Of a stretch of DNA of 64,000 bases, positions 9,125 through 17,595 are shown piece after piece (the first letter of the stretch is position 1; each line of letters begins with the position of its first letter). Where the stretch lies: positions 1,054,001-1,118,000 of the forward strand of contig NZ_CP123228.1 in the NCBI RefSeq assembly GCF_029855045.1. The letters run 5' to 3'. The translations under genes and the position numbers were made by a program. The notes under the pieces were generated by a model, which worked only from the letters and a program-made list of their open reading frames with translations, was not told where the DNA came from and ran no database searches. This stretch comes from Piscinibacter sp. XHJ-5 (GTDB lineage: Bacteria; Pseudomonadota; Gammaproteobacteria; Burkholderiales; Burkholderiaceae_C).

Positions 9125-10588
9125 TCAGAAGGGGAACCGGGGCGGCGTGTCCTTCACCGTCACCCATTGCCATGTCGTGAAGCACTCCCAGTCGCCCGGT
9201 CCGCCGTGCGAGTTGCCGTTGCCGGCGATGCCGGGCCCGCCGAACGGATTGACGGCGTCGTCGTTCACCGTCTGGTCGTTGATGTGCACCATGCCGGCCT
9301 TGAGCCGGTTGCCGATCGCGAGCGCGCGGCCGACCGACCTGGAAATCACCGCGGCGGCGAGGCCGCCGCGGCTCTGGTTGGCGATGGCGACCGCTTCGTC
9401 GTCGGTTGCGAAGGTCGCGAGGTTGACGACCGGGCCGAAGGTCTCGTGGTCGAAGCTCGGCATGCCGGGCTTCACGCCGGTCAGCACGGTGGGCCGGTAG
9501 AAGAGGCGGTCGTAGGTGCCGCCGGCGAGCAGCTGCGCGCCGGCCTTCACGCTGGCCATCACGGTGGCATGGACGCGGTCGCGCTGGCGTTCGTCGATCA
9601 GCGGTCCCAGCGCCACCTGTCCGGTCGCTCCGTCGCCGACCGGCAGGTGGGCCGCCTTCGCCACCAGGCGCTCGGTGATCGCCGGCGCGATGGCCTCGTG
9701 CACGAGCACGCGGTTCGACGCCATGCAGATCTGCCCCTGATGCAGCCAGGCGCCCCAGGCGACGTTGGACGCGGCGAGCTCGGGATCGGCATCGTCCAGC
9801 ACGATCAGCGAGTTGCTGCCGCCCAGCTCGAGCGAGACCTTCTTCAGGTGCTGTCCCGCCAGCTCGCCGATGCGCCGGCCGACGCCGGCCGAGCCGGTGA
9901 ACGAGACCATCGCCACGTTCGGGTCGGTGACCAGCGCCTCGCCCACGTCCGCGCCGCCGGGCAGCACGTGCAGCACGCCGTCGGGCAGTCCGGCCTGCTC
10001 GAAGACGCGCGCGATGAGGCAGCCGCCGCTGACCGCCGTGCGCGGATCGGGCTTGATGACGACCGCGTTGCCGGCCGCCAGCGCCGGCGCGACGACGCGC
10101 AGCGTGAGGATCAGCGGGAAGTTGAACGGCGAGATCACGCCGACGACGCCCAGCGGCACGCGGCGCGCCATCGACAGCCGGCCCGGCGTGCTGGGCAGCA
10201 CCTGGCCCTGCGCCTGCATCGGCATGGCGGCCGCGACGTGGCAGAAGGCGATGGCCTCGCGCAGCTCGTGCTGGCCCTTCGGCAGGATGGCGCCCGTCTC
10301 GCGGGTCACGTAGAGCGCAAGTTCATCGAAGTGCTGCTGGAACAGCGCCGCGGCGCGATGGAACACCGCGGCGCGTTCGCGTGGCCCGAGCGCGGCCCAG
10401 GCGGGCTGCGCCGCAGCAGCGGCCGAAGCGGCGGTCGCGACATCGGCCGGCACCGCGCGGCCGGTGCGTGCGAGCACCTGGCCGGTCGCCGGCTCGACGA
10501 TGTCGGCCGCCTGCGAGGCGGTGCGCCATCCGTGGCTGAACAGGCTTTCGCGCCAGAGCGCATGGTCGAGGAAGGGGGTTGAGCTCAT
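9125..10588 (-). CDS. NAD(P)-dependent aromatic aldehyde dehydrogenase (coniferyl/vanillin/benzaldehyde type)
   Basis: A 487-residue aldehyde dehydrogenase of normal length. Asn156 is in SPFNFP, Lys179 in NAVVIKP, the general base Glu254 in LELGGSN and the nucleophile Cys288 in [11 protein letters not shown]. All catalytic residues are present. [11 protein letters not shown] near the C terminus resembles benzaldehyde/vanillin dehydrogenases. It is the first gene of the sigma-54 operon and precedes a CalA-like alcohol dehydrogenase, so oxidation of coniferyl aldehyde to ferulate is the simplest reading. The Shine-Dalgarno is weak. Substrate could also be another benzylic or cinnamyl aldehyde. 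Confidence 0.88.
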   Translation of the reverse strand: MSSTPFLDHALWRESLFSHGWRTASQAADIVEPATGQVLARTGRAVPADVATAASAAAAAQPAWAALGPRERAAVFHRAAALFQQHFDELALYVTRETGAILPKGQHELREAIAFCHVAAAMPMQAQGQVLPSTPGRLSMARRVPLGVVGVISPFNFPLILTLRVVAPALAAGNAVVIKPDPRTAVSGGCLIARVFEQAGLPDGVLHVLPGGADVGEALVTDPNVAMVSFTGSAGVGRRIGELAGQHLKKVSLELGGSNSLIVLDDADPELAASNVAWGAWLHQGQICMASNRVLVHEAIAPAITERLVAKAAHLPVGDGATGQVALGPLIDERQRDRVHATVMASVKAGAQLLAGGTYDRLFYRPTVLTGVKPGMPSFDHETFGPVVNLATFATDDEAVAIANQSRGGLAAAVISRSVGRALAIGNRLKAGMVHINDQTVNDDAVNPFGGPGIAGNGNSHGGPGDWECFTTWQWVTVKDTPPRFPF

Positions 10589-10622
10589 CGGCAGGTCTCG
10601 AGTGGGTTCGGCCCTGCCTTGC

Positions 10623-10636
10623 GCAACGCACGTGCC
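10623..10636 (-). promoter_or_regulatory. Sigma-54 (RpoN) -24/-12 promoter for the aromatic alcohol operon
   Basis: Read on the minus strand the sequence is GGCACGTGCGTTGC, with GG and GC separated by exactly 10 bases. It fits the consensus GGCACG-N4-TTGC. The -12 GC is at 10623-10624, so transcription should begin near 10610, about 20 bases before the aldehyde dehydrogenase start. The divergent gene encodes a sigma-54-type activator with a GAYTGA loop, which makes a chance match unlikely. Confidence 0.85.
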
Positions 10637-10744
10637 GCCGCACCGTTCGGGGACCCGGCTCGCCGCCGTCCGCGGCGAGTTCGCGCCGAGGAAAGAAGGC
10701 CTGCCTTCTCCGGACTTTCCCGGGGGTCGGTTGCTGCGCCGCAG

Positions 10745-10762
10745 CTCCGGGTAGACCCGGAG
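10745..10762. other. Perfect palindrome CTCCGGG-TAGA-CCCGGAG
   Basis: A 7-bp perfect inverted repeat with a 4-base spacer in the divergent intergenic region, between the sigma-54 element and the direct repeats. It has no T-run, so it is not an obvious terminator. It could be an extra protein-binding site or a hairpin in the opposite transcript. Confidence 0.5.
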
Positions 10763-10768
10763 GGGGTT

Positions 10769-10822
10769 GCTTCATCAATTGAGAACAGAATCCCGCGCCC
10801 GGTTGGGCGAGCTTCATCAATT
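10769..10822. promoter_or_regulatory. Candidate activator sites: two GCTTCATCAATT direct repeats
   Basis: The 12-mer GCTTCATCAATT occurs at 10769-10780 and 10811-10822, spaced 42 bp (four helical turns). The first extends into TCAATTGA. XylR/DmpR upstream sites are known to centre on TTGAT-CAATTGATCAA-like sequence, so the resemblance is specific. They lie about 135-190 bp upstream of the -12 box, a normal distance for such enhancers, and just before the activator gene, where they could also control it. Confidence 0.65.
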
Positions 10823-10831
10823 CAGCAATCC

Positions 10832-12631
10832 ATGGCCAAGCCCGACTCCCGCATCTCGCTCGCCGAGGTGGCCCGCCAGACCGGCACCATGCTGCGCCGC
10901 GGCGACAGCGCCCATTACCGCGACGGGCTGCCGCCCAGCCTGGCCGACCTGACCGAGTCGCTGTTCTTCTCGCCCGGCGATGGCCGCATCTGGCTCAACG
11001 ACCAGCGCATGCTGCTGTGGCACAGCTCGGCGATGGGCCACCTGCGGCGCGAGCTCATCGACACGCTCGGCGTGGACCGTGCGCGCGGGCTGCTCACGCG
11101 CGCCGGCTACGTCTCGGGCGCGCGCGACGCGCAGCTCGTGCGCGAGCGCTGGCCCAACGGCGACGCCGCCTCGGTCTTCATGGCCGGCACGCGGCTGCAT
11201 GCGCTCGAAGGTGTCGTCAAGGTCACGCCATTGGCCTTCGATTTCGACATCGACCGCGGCACCTACGAAGGCGAGTTCCTGTGGGAGCACTCCAGCGAGG
11301 ACGACGAGCACATCGTGGCCTACGGCATCGGCACCGAGGCCGCGTGCTGGTCGCAGGTGGGTTACGCCACCGGCTACGTCACGAGCCTGTTCGGCCAGCT
11401 CGTGGTGTTCCGCGAGGTCGAGTGCCGCTCGATGGGCGCGGGCGTCTGCCGGGTGATCGGCCGCCACGCGGCGGCGTGGGGCGACGTCGACGAGGACCTG
11501 CGCTACCTGCAGGCGCGCGACTTTCGCAGCCTGGCCGAGGCGCCGGCGTCGCGCACGGCGCTCACCGCGCCGGCGCTCGAGCCGACGCCGGAGGTGAGCG
11601 GCGCGCGGCACGAGATCGTCGGCGCGTCGTCGGCCTTCAACTCCGCCTGTCACCAGCTCGACCGCGTGGCACGCACGCAGGCGACGGTGCTGTTCACCGG
11701 CGAGTCGGGCGTCGGCAAGGAGGCGTTCGCGCGCCGGCTGCATCGCATCAGCGCCCGCGCCGACAAGCCCTTCATCGCCGTCAACTGCGCGGCCATTCCC
11801 GAGACGCTGATCGAGTCGGAGCTGTTCGGCGTCGAGCGGGGCGCCTACACGGGGGCCAGCAGCTCCCGCCCGGGCCGCTTCGAGCGTGCCGACGGCGGCA
11901 CGCTGTTCCTCGACGAGGTCGGCACGCTCTCGCTGCCCGGCCAGGGCAAGCTGCTGCGCGCATTGCAGGAAGGCGAGGTCGAGCGGGTCGGCGGCACACG
12001 AACGCTGAAGGTCGACGTGCGCGTCGTCGCCGCGACCAACGTCGACCTGCAGGGCGAGGTGCGTGCCGGGCGTTTCCGCGAAGACCTCTTCTACCGCCTC
12101 AACGTCTACCCGATCCATTTGCCGCCGCTGCGCGAGCGGCGCGATGACGTGCCGCTGCTGATGAACCACTTCCTGCGCCGCGAGTCGCAGCGCCACGACC
12201 GTCGGCCGACCGGCTTCACCGCGCGGGCGGTGCGCGCGATGCTGCACTACGGCTTTCCCGGCAACATCCGCGAGCTGCAGAACCTGATCGAGCGCGGCGT
12301 GATCTCGGCCGAGGACGGCGCGCCCATCGACGTCGCGCACATGTTCAGGCGCGAGCAGCTCTCACCGGAGACGCTGCTGGCGATCGGCGCGCAGGGCACG
12401 CTGACGGCCGACGCGACGCCGCCGCCCGGGCGCCTGCTGGCGCTGCTGCAGCAGGCAGACGCGAAGGGACTGTCGTTGCCGGCCATCGAGCACAGGTTGC
12501 TGCGCGAGGCCGTGGACGCCGCCGACGGAAACCTGTCGGCTGCGGCTCGCCAGCTCGGCATCACGCGTGCGCAGCTGGCCTATCGGCTGCAGCGGGCCGA
12601 AGCGGCGCCTCGGCGGCGCCGGGGACGCTGA
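10832..12631 (+). CDS. Sigma-54-dependent transcriptional activator, XylR/DmpR family
   Basis: A 599-residue one-component regulator. Residues about 40-110 match the XylR N-terminal sensor and about 140-215 the V4R effector domain (Cys198 and Cys205). The AAA+ domain has Walker A GESGVGKE at 290-297, the sigma-54 contact loop GAYTGA at 336-341 and Walker [10 protein letters not shown] at 354-362. A Fis-type helix-turn-helix ([19 protein letters not shown]) ends the protein. Relatives bind phenols or other aromatics directly and are then released from self-repression. It is divergent from the aldehyde dehydrogenase operon, which carries a fitting promoter. The likely inducer is an aromatic alcohol, aldehyde or acid of that pathway; this is inferred. 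Confidence 0.92.
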   Translation: MAKPDSRISLAEVARQTGTMLRRGDSAHYRDGLPPSLADLTESLFFSPGDGRIWLNDQRMLLWHSSAMGHLRRELIDTLGVDRARGLLTRAGYVSGARDAQLVRERWPNGDAASVFMAGTRLHALEGVVKVTPLAFDFDIDRGTYEGEFLWEHSSEDDEHIVAYGIGTEAACWSQVGYATGYVTSLFGQLVVFREVECRSMGAGVCRVIGRHAAAWGDVDEDLRYLQARDFRSLAEAPASRTALTAPALEPTPEVSGARHEIVGASSAFNSACHQLDRVARTQATVLFTGESGVGKEAFARRLHRISARADKPFIAVNCAAIPETLIESELFGVERGAYTGASSSRPGRFERADGGTLFLDEVGTLSLPGQGKLLRALQEGEVERVGGTRTLKVDVRVVAATNVDLQGEVRAGRFREDLFYRLNVYPIHLPPLRERRDDVPLLMNHFLRRESQRHDRRPTGFTARAVRAMLHYGFPGNIRELQNLIERGVISAEDGAPIDVAHMFRREQLSPETLLAIGAQGTLTADATPPPGRLLALLQQADAKGLSLPAIEHRLLREAVDAADGNLSAAARQLGITRAQLAYRLQRAEAAPRRRRGR

Positions 12632-12654
12632 GGGGAAGGGAGTAAAACCGCCCC

Positions 12655-13500
12655 ATGCACCCCGCCGCGAACTGGACCTGTCCCACTTGCAATCAGCTCG
12701 TGCGCACGCCCTTCTGTGCACGATGCGGCGAAGAACCGATCCCGCCACGCGACCTCACCTTCCGGGCGCTGCTGGAGAAGGTGGTGCACGCGCTGACCAA
12801 CGTCGATGCCCGCGCAGCGCGCACCATCCGCTGCCTGCTGGTCCGTCCGGGCGAGCTCACGCTGTCGTGGACGCGCGGTGTGCGCAAGCCCCATGTGGCG
12901 CCTTTCCAGCTGTTCCTCATCGCGAACGTGATGTTCTTCGCCCTCCAATGGCTGACCGGACTGAACGTGTTCAGCTCGACGCTGGCCTCCCACATGCACC
13001 AGCAGGATTGGAGCGAGCTGGCGCGCTCGCTGGTCGCAAGACGGCTCGAGGCCACGCATGTGCCGCTCGACCGCTATGCGCCGGTGTTCGATCGCGCGGT
13101 GGTGCTCAACGCGAAGTCGCTCATCCTGCTGATGACGCTGCCCTTCGCGCTGCTGCTGCCGGTCGTCTTCCTGCGCGCGCGACGGCCCTTCATGGCCCAC
13201 ATGGTGTTCTCGCTGCACCTGTATTCGTTTCTGCTCCTGCTGTTCTGCGTGGGGCTGCTCGCGGCGGAGCTCAGCCGCTGGGCCGGTGCCGGCGGCCTGG
13301 ACTCGCCGCGCGTCGACACGGTGCTCAGCATCGCCTTGCTCATCGCCTGTTCGGTGTACCTCTACCTCGCCATCGGGCCGGTCTACCAGGCCCGAGGCGC
13401 CATGCGCGTGGTGCAGACGATGGTGCTGGCGATCGCGGTGGCTTCCATCGTTCTGGGATACCGGTTCGTCCTCTTCCTCATCACCCTGTACGGCACCTAG
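12655..13500 (+). CDS. DUF3667 family membrane protein with zinc ribbon
   Basis: A 281-residue protein. The N terminus has a four-cysteine ribbon (CPTCNQ near residues 10-15, CARCGE near 22-27). About four hydrophobic helices follow: near 85-100 (FQLFLIANVMFFALQW), 160-180, 182-205 and 225-280. PGELTLSWTRGVRKPHVAPF is a conserved DUF3667 stretch, usually written as pG...W..G.R..y..P. It starts 23 bases after the activator gene, but probably is not part of that pathway. Function of the family is unknown. Confidence 0.85.
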   Translation: MHPAANWTCPTCNQLVRTPFCARCGEEPIPPRDLTFRALLEKVVHALTNVDARAARTIRCLLVRPGELTLSWTRGVRKPHVAPFQLFLIANVMFFALQWLTGLNVFSSTLASHMHQQDWSELARSLVARRLEATHVPLDRYAPVFDRAVVLNAKSLILLMTLPFALLLPVVFLRARRPFMAHMVFSLHLYSFLLLLFCVGLLAAELSRWAGAGGLDSPRVDTVLSIALLIACSVYLYLAIGPVYQARGAMRVVQTMVLAIAVASIVLGYRFVLFLITLYGT

Positions 13501-13559
13501 GCGGCTGCGAGAAGGCTGCCCTGCCCAGGACGCTGCAAGTCACCGTCCCGCGGCTGCCG

Positions 13560-13575
13560 AATACAAAGCGACAAC
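13560..13575. promoter_or_regulatory. AATACAAAGCGACAAC motif upstream of the tail-collar gene
   Basis: This 16-mer matches AATACAAAACGATAAC at 15945-15960 in 14 of 16 positions. Both sit in intergenic DNA, the second beside the OmpR-type regulator. It may be a site for that regulator; no experimental basis is available. Confidence 0.35.
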
Positions 13576-13660
13576 AACGCCCGCCACCGGTGAAGTCCCG
13601 CTGATACACGCGCTTGCCAGACTGCCTGCACATCTGGCAAACGCTTCAACGGAGATCACC

Positions 13661-14263
13661 ATGACCGTCTTCAGACCCCGCCGCCTCGCTGCCGTCGTGC
13701 TGGCCTGCGCATGCCTGCCGTCCGCCGGTCCGGCGCTCGCGCAGACCAGCCCCTACCTCGGGCAGATCATGTGCGGCGCCTGGAATTTCGCCCCGCGCGG
13801 CTGGGCGATGATGAATGGTCAGCTGCTGCCCATCGCGCAGAACACGGCGCTGTTCTCGTTGCTGGGCAACAGCTACGGCGGCGACGGCCAGGTGTCGTTC
13901 GCCCTGCCCGATCTGCGCGGCAGGGTGCCGCTTCACATCGGCCAGGGACTCGGCCTCACCGCTCGCAACCTCGGCGACCGAGGGGGCAGCGAGAGCGTCA
14001 ACCTCACGGCGGCGCAGCTTCCGCCGCATGCGCACGCGATGACCATGCTGGGCAGCGGCAACGATGCCACCTCGGCCTCTCCCGCCGGCCGGGTGCCGGC
14101 CAAGGGCAAGACCGCGCAGTACGCGGATCCGAGCGGGCTGGTCGCGATGTCCGCCGGCACGACGGGCTCCGTGGGGTCGGCCGCGGCGATCGACAAGATG
14201 CCGCCCTATCTGGCCGTGAACTGCGTGATCGCGTTGCAGGGCACCTTTCCCACGCACGACTGA
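13661..14263 (+). CDS. Secreted phage-tail-collar-domain protein
   Basis: A 200-residue protein with a Sec signal peptide (about residues 1-27, ending GPALAQ). A tail collar domain follows: GQIMCGAWNFAPRGWAMMNG, then LLGNSYGGDG and LPDLRGRVPLHIGQG. The domain was first described in phage tail fibres. It is also common in bacterial free-standing proteins, including the microcystin-dependent-like MdpB group. No other phage gene is present, so this is not prophage debris. The NmrA-like gene follows 11 bases later, suggesting co-transcription. Location is periplasmic or extracellular; function unknown. Confidence 0.88.
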   Translation: MTVFRPRRLAAVVLACACLPSAGPALAQTSPYLGQIMCGAWNFAPRGWAMMNGQLLPIAQNTALFSLLGNSYGGDGQVSFALPDLRGRVPLHIGQGLGLTARNLGDRGGSESVNLTAAQLPPHAHAMTMLGSGNDATSASPAGRVPAKGKTAQYADPSGLVAMSAGTTGSVGSAAAIDKMPPYLAVNCVIALQGTFPTHD

Positions 14264-14274
14264 GGAGCGCGACC

Positions 14275-15138
14275 ATGATTCTCGTGACCGGCGCGACCGG
14301 CCAGACGGGGCGCGCGCTCGTCGATCTGCTGTCGCGGGGCGGCACGCCGGTGCGAGCCCTGGTTCGCGACGCGTCGAAGGCGGCCGCCTTGCCGAAGCAC
14401 AACGTGCAGGCCGTGGTCGGCGACCTCGGCATCCCGTCCTCGCTGCCCGAGGTTCTCGAAGGCGTGACGGCCGCGTACCTCAACACCGCGGCCCATCCGG
14501 CGCAGGTCGAATGGCACGGCCACTTCATCGACGCGGCAAGACGCGCCGGCGTTCGACACATCGTCCGCCATTCGGTGCGCGGCGCGGAGCCGACCTCGGC
14601 GGTGAAGATCTGCCGCTGGCACGCCCAGTCGGAATGCGAGCTCGAGGCCTCCGGCATCGCATGGACCCACCTGCGGCCGGTCTACAACATGAACAACCTC
14701 CTGAAGCTCACGGGAAGCATCGTCGGGCAGGGCGCCTTCTTCGCGCCGATGAAGGACGCGCAGCTCGCCATGGTGGACGCGCGGGATGTCGCCGCCGTTG
14801 CCGCGGCCGCGCTCGGCGGCGGCGCGCATGAAGGCAGGCAGTACCTCGTCACCGGACCCGAGGCGATCGGCTTCGCCGAGGCGGCGGCCGCGCTGGCCGC
14901 CGTGCTGGCGCGGCCCGTGCGCTATGTCGACGTGTCGCCCGGCCAGGCGCGCGAGGGAATGCTGCGCCTGGGCATGCCGGCCTGGTACGTCGACGACCTG
15001 ATCGGCTTCTACGACTTCTACAGCAGCGGCGCAGGCGCGGTGGTCAGCGACGTGGTGCCCCGGCTCACCGGGCGGAGCGGCCATGCCTTCGCCGCGTTCG
15101 CGCGCCATCACCGTTCCCGCTTCCAGCCGTCAGGCTGA
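14275..15138 (+). CDS. NmrA-like NAD(P)-binding oxidoreductase
   Basis: A 287-residue atypical SDR. The nucleotide motif VTGATGQTGR is at residues 4-13 and VRALVRDASKA follows the second strand, suggesting NADP(H). The rest (HIVRHSVRGA, YLVTGPEAIGFAEAAAAL) is that of NmrA/HSCARG or ergot-alkaloid-AgnD-type redox sensors and reductases. The classical YxxxK pair is not evident, so it may bind rather than reduce. It is preceded by GAGGAG and lies 11 bases after the tail-collar gene. It converges with the response regulator. Confidence 0.85.
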   Translation: MILVTGATGQTGRALVDLLSRGGTPVRALVRDASKAAALPKHNVQAVVGDLGIPSSLPEVLEGVTAAYLNTAAHPAQVEWHGHFIDAARRAGVRHIVRHSVRGAEPTSAVKICRWHAQSECELEASGIAWTHLRPVYNMNNLLKLTGSIVGQGAFFAPMKDAQLAMVDARDVAAVAAAALGGGAHEGRQYLVTGPEAIGFAEAAAALAAVLARPVRYVDVSPGQAREGMLRLGMPAWYVDDLIGFYDFYSSGAGAVVSDVVPRLTGRSGHAFAAFARHHRSRFQPSG

Positions 15139-15149
15139 TCGCCGCCGGG

Positions 15150-15905
15150 TCACTCGCTGCTGACGCGCATTCCGTCGGGAACGAACATGTAGCCGCCGTT
15201 GCGCACCGTGCGGATGGTCTGCGGCTTCTCGGGGTCGGCTTCGATCTTGCGGCGCAGGCGGCCGATGCGGATGTCGATCGAACGGTCGAACGGCTGCCAC
15301 TCCCGGTTGCGTGCGTGCATCAGCAGCTGGTCGCGCGACAGCACGCGATTGGGGTTGGCCGTGAAGGCCACCAGGAGGTCGTACTCCATCGCCGTCATCG
15401 GGACCTCGTCACCGCCTTCGCTGACCAGGCGGTGTGCCTGCACCTCGAGCCAGCAGCGGCCGACTCGGATGCGCGCGCCTGCTTCGGGCGCTGCCGGCGC
15501 CGTCGAGGGTCCCTCGGTCTCTGCGTGCGTGCGTGCCTGCATGCGCCTCAGCACGCTCTTGAGGCGTGCGAGCAGCTCGCGCGGGTCGAACGGCTTGGTG
15601 ACGTAGTCGTCGGCGCCCACCTCCAGCCCGACCACCCGGTCGATCACGTCGCCCGATCCGGTGACCATGATGATGGCCACGTCGTAGCGCTCGCGCAGGA
15701 AGCGCGCCAGGCTGATGCCGTCTTCGCCGGGAAGGTGGATGTCGAGCAGGATCGCATCGGGCAGCTCGCGCTCGATCTCCTCGCGCATGGCATTGCCGCC
15801 CCCGACGCAGCGGACCTCGTAGCGGTGTTCGCTGAGGTACTCCTCGAGCATCGCGCAGACGCTGGTGTCGTCGTCAACGATGAGAACGCGGCTGCGATTC
15901 GACAT
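15150..15905 (-). CDS. OmpR-family response regulator
   Basis: A 251-residue two-component regulator. The receiver has the acidic DDD at 11-13, the phosphoacceptor Asp55 in LLDIHLPGEDG, and YVTKPF with the conserved Lys. A winged-helix output domain follows (MTAMEYDLL, FDRSIDIRIGRLRRKIE, IRTVRNGGYMF). The start ATG was chosen just ahead of NRSRVLIVDDD. No kinase gene adjoins it. The hybrid kinase at 17513-19975 is the nearest candidate partner. A 16-base motif at 15945-15960 in its own promoter resembles repeats before that kinase, hinting at shared control. Confidence 0.93.
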   Translation of the reverse strand: MSNRSRVLIVDDDTSVCAMLEEYLSEHRYEVRCVGGGNAMREEIERELPDAILLDIHLPGEDGISLARFLRERYDVAIIMVTGSGDVIDRVVGLEVGADDYVTKPFDPRELLARLKSVLRRMQARTHAETEGPSTAPAAPEAGARIRVGRCWLEVQAHRLVSEGGDEVPMTAMEYDLLVAFTANPNRVLSRDQLLMHARNREWQPFDRSIDIRIGRLRRKIEADPEKPQTIRTVRNGGYMFVPDGMRVSSE

Positions 15906-15944
15906 GGGCCGGTCCCTGTGCGTCGGCACCGGCGCGGCCGGTGC

Positions 15945-15960
15945 AATACAAAACGATAAC
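15945..15960. promoter_or_regulatory. AATACAAAACGATAAC motif in the response-regulator promoter
   Basis: It lies 40 bases upstream of the response-regulator start. Half sites ATACA and ATAAC are spaced about 10 bases, the spacing used by OmpR-type dimers. An ATTACCGGGCG sequence at about 15988-15998 resembles the ATTACCCGGCG repeats at 20016-20037. Autoregulation is plausible. Confidence 0.4.
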
Positions 15961-16063
15961 ACGCGACCCGGCATCCGAAGCGCGCCGATTACCGGGCGTT
16001 TCCACACTGCTTGCCAAGGCGCGGCGAAGGACGCCGCGGCCACTGGACCCGTGAGGAAACATC

Positions 16064-16351
16064 ATGCTCGCCTCTTTGCTCGCGCAGCGCCTGCGCGCCT
16101 CTTTCGCTGCCCCTTCGAGCCGCGCCCGCCCGTCGCTGCTGCGCCGGCTGGCCGGCGCCTGGCAGGCGCTGCGATCGCTGCGCCGGCAGGCCGCCGACAG
16201 GCGCCGCTTCCAGCGCCTGGACGCCGCGACGCTGCGCGATCTGGGCATGTGCCGGTCGGAGTTCGATTCGTTCTGGCTCGAGGCGCACGGTCGCGCCATG
16301 CCCACCCGGCGGCGCACCGCTGCGGCGCGTGGCGACGGGGACCGGTCATGA
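16064..16351 (+). CDS. DUF1127 domain-containing protein
   Basis: A 95-residue, very basic protein. The centre carries the DUF1127 signature: RRFQRLDAATLRDLGMCRSE, about residues 45-65. It is preceded by the good ribosome site GAGGAAAC. Its stop overlaps the MFS start (ATGA), so the two genes are translationally coupled. Small DUF1127 proteins in other proteobacteria affect RNA or phosphate metabolism; a role here is not known. Confidence 0.8.
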   Translation: MLASLLAQRLRASFAAPSSRARPSLLRRLAGAWQALRSLRRQAADRRRFQRLDAATLRDLGMCRSEFDSFWLEAHGRAMPTRRRTAAARGDGDRS

Positions 16352-17595
16352 ACGCTCACGCCTGGCGCGCGACGCTGGCCGCCACCCTGTTGATGGGGCT
16401 CACGCAAGGCAGCCGCTCGGCGTTCGGGCTGTTCCTGTCGCCGCTCAACACGGCGACCGGCATCGGCGCGGGCGCCATCGGCCTCTCCGTCGCCGTCGGC
16501 CACCTGGCGCTGGGTGTGGCGCAACCCGTGCTCGCCTCGCTGGCCGAGCGGCACGGCGCCGCGCGCCTGATGGCCGGCGGCGCCTGCCTGCTTGCGGTGT
16601 GCACGGCGCTGCTGGCGTATGTCGGCGATGCATGGACGCTCACGGTGCTGGTGCTGCTGATGTCGCTGGCCGGCTGTGCGCTCGGCAGCAACGCCGTGTT
16701 GATGGCGGAGCTGGGCAGGCGGGTGCCCGCCACGGTGCAAGGGATGGCGGCGGGCATCGTCGGGGCGGGCGGCTCCGCCGGTCAACTGGTGTTCGGGCCC
16801 CTGACGCAATGGCTGATCGGTGGATTCGGCTGGCGCGTGGCGGCCTGGGCGACGGCTGCCGCGATGCTGATCGCGCTGCCGCTGGCAAGCGCATTCGGGC
16901 GCTCGCGTTCGCCCGACCGCGGGGCCGCGCTGCCCAGCACGGATCCGGGCTGGCGCGCGATCTTGCGCGATCGCCGCTTCCGGCTGATCGGCGCCAGCTT
17001 CACGCTGTGCGGCTTTCACGTCACCTTCCTCACCACCCACATGCCGGGGGTGATCGAGCGCTGCGGCCTTCCGTTGTCGCTGGCCGGGACCTGGCTGGCC
17101 GTTGCCGGAGCGGCCAACATGGCGGGCAGCATCGGCATCGGCGCGCTGATGCGCCGCTGGTCGTCCCCCCTGCTTCTCGGGCTGCTGTACGCCACGCGCG
17201 CCGTCGCGATCGCGACGCTGCTCGTCGTGCCCGTCACGCCGGCGGTGATGCTGGCCTTCGCGCTGGTGATGGGGCTGACCTATCTCGCGCCGCTGGCGCC
17301 CACCGCGCAGTTGCTGGCCCAGCATTTCGGCGTGCATCGGCTGGGCACGCTGCTCGGCATGGTGATGGTCGGCCACCAGGCGGGTGCCTTCGCCGGCGCC
17401 TGGCTCGGCGGCCTGGCAGTGGAGATCACGCGCGGCTACACGCCGTTGTGGATCGCCGACCTGCTGCTCGCGCTGGTGGCCGCGGCGCTGCAATGGCCGC
17501 TGCGCGGTGGCGTCACAGGCAGTGCTGCAGCGCCGCGAACAGCAGGCCCTCGTCGATCGGCTTGCGCAGCACGGAGCGCACGCCCAGCTGCCTGA
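16348..17595 (+). CDS. Major facilitator superfamily transporter
   Basis: A 415-residue MFS protein with about twelve hydrophobic helices. GLTQGSRSAFGLFLSP near the start is characteristic of the monocarboxylate/oxalate-formate antiporter-like branch. Arg and Asp charges fall in the loop between helices 2 and 3 (LAERHGAARLMAGG). It overlaps the upstream DUF1127 gene by 4 bases. The last 83 bases overlap the end of the antisense histidine kinase gene. The C-terminal extension rich in Arg, Pro and Ala is therefore shaped by the opposite gene. The substrate is likely an organic anion, by family only. Confidence 0.88.
   Translation: MNAHAWRATLAATLLMGLTQGSRSAFGLFLSPLNTATGIGAGAIGLSVAVGHLALGVAQPVLASLAERHGAARLMAGGACLLAVCTALLAYVGDAWTLTVLVLLMSLAGCALGSNAVLMAELGRRVPATVQGMAAGIVGAGGSAGQLVFGPLTQWLIGGFGWRVAAWATAAAMLIALPLASAFGRSRSPDRGAALPSTDPGWRAILRDRRFRLIGASFTLCGFHVTFLTTHMPGVIERCGLPLSLAGTWLAVAGAANMAGSIGIGALMRRWSSPLLLGLLYATRAVAIATLLVVPVTPAVMLAFALVMGLTYLAPLAPTAQLLAQHFGVHRLGTLLGMVMVGHQAGAFAGAWLGGLAVEITRGYTPLWIADLLLALVAAALQWPLRGGVTGSAAAPRTAGPRRSACAARSARPAA

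Noticed and set aside
13661..14263. Prophage remnant because of the tail-collar domain
   Set aside because: The protein is complete, has a signal peptide and no phage neighbours.
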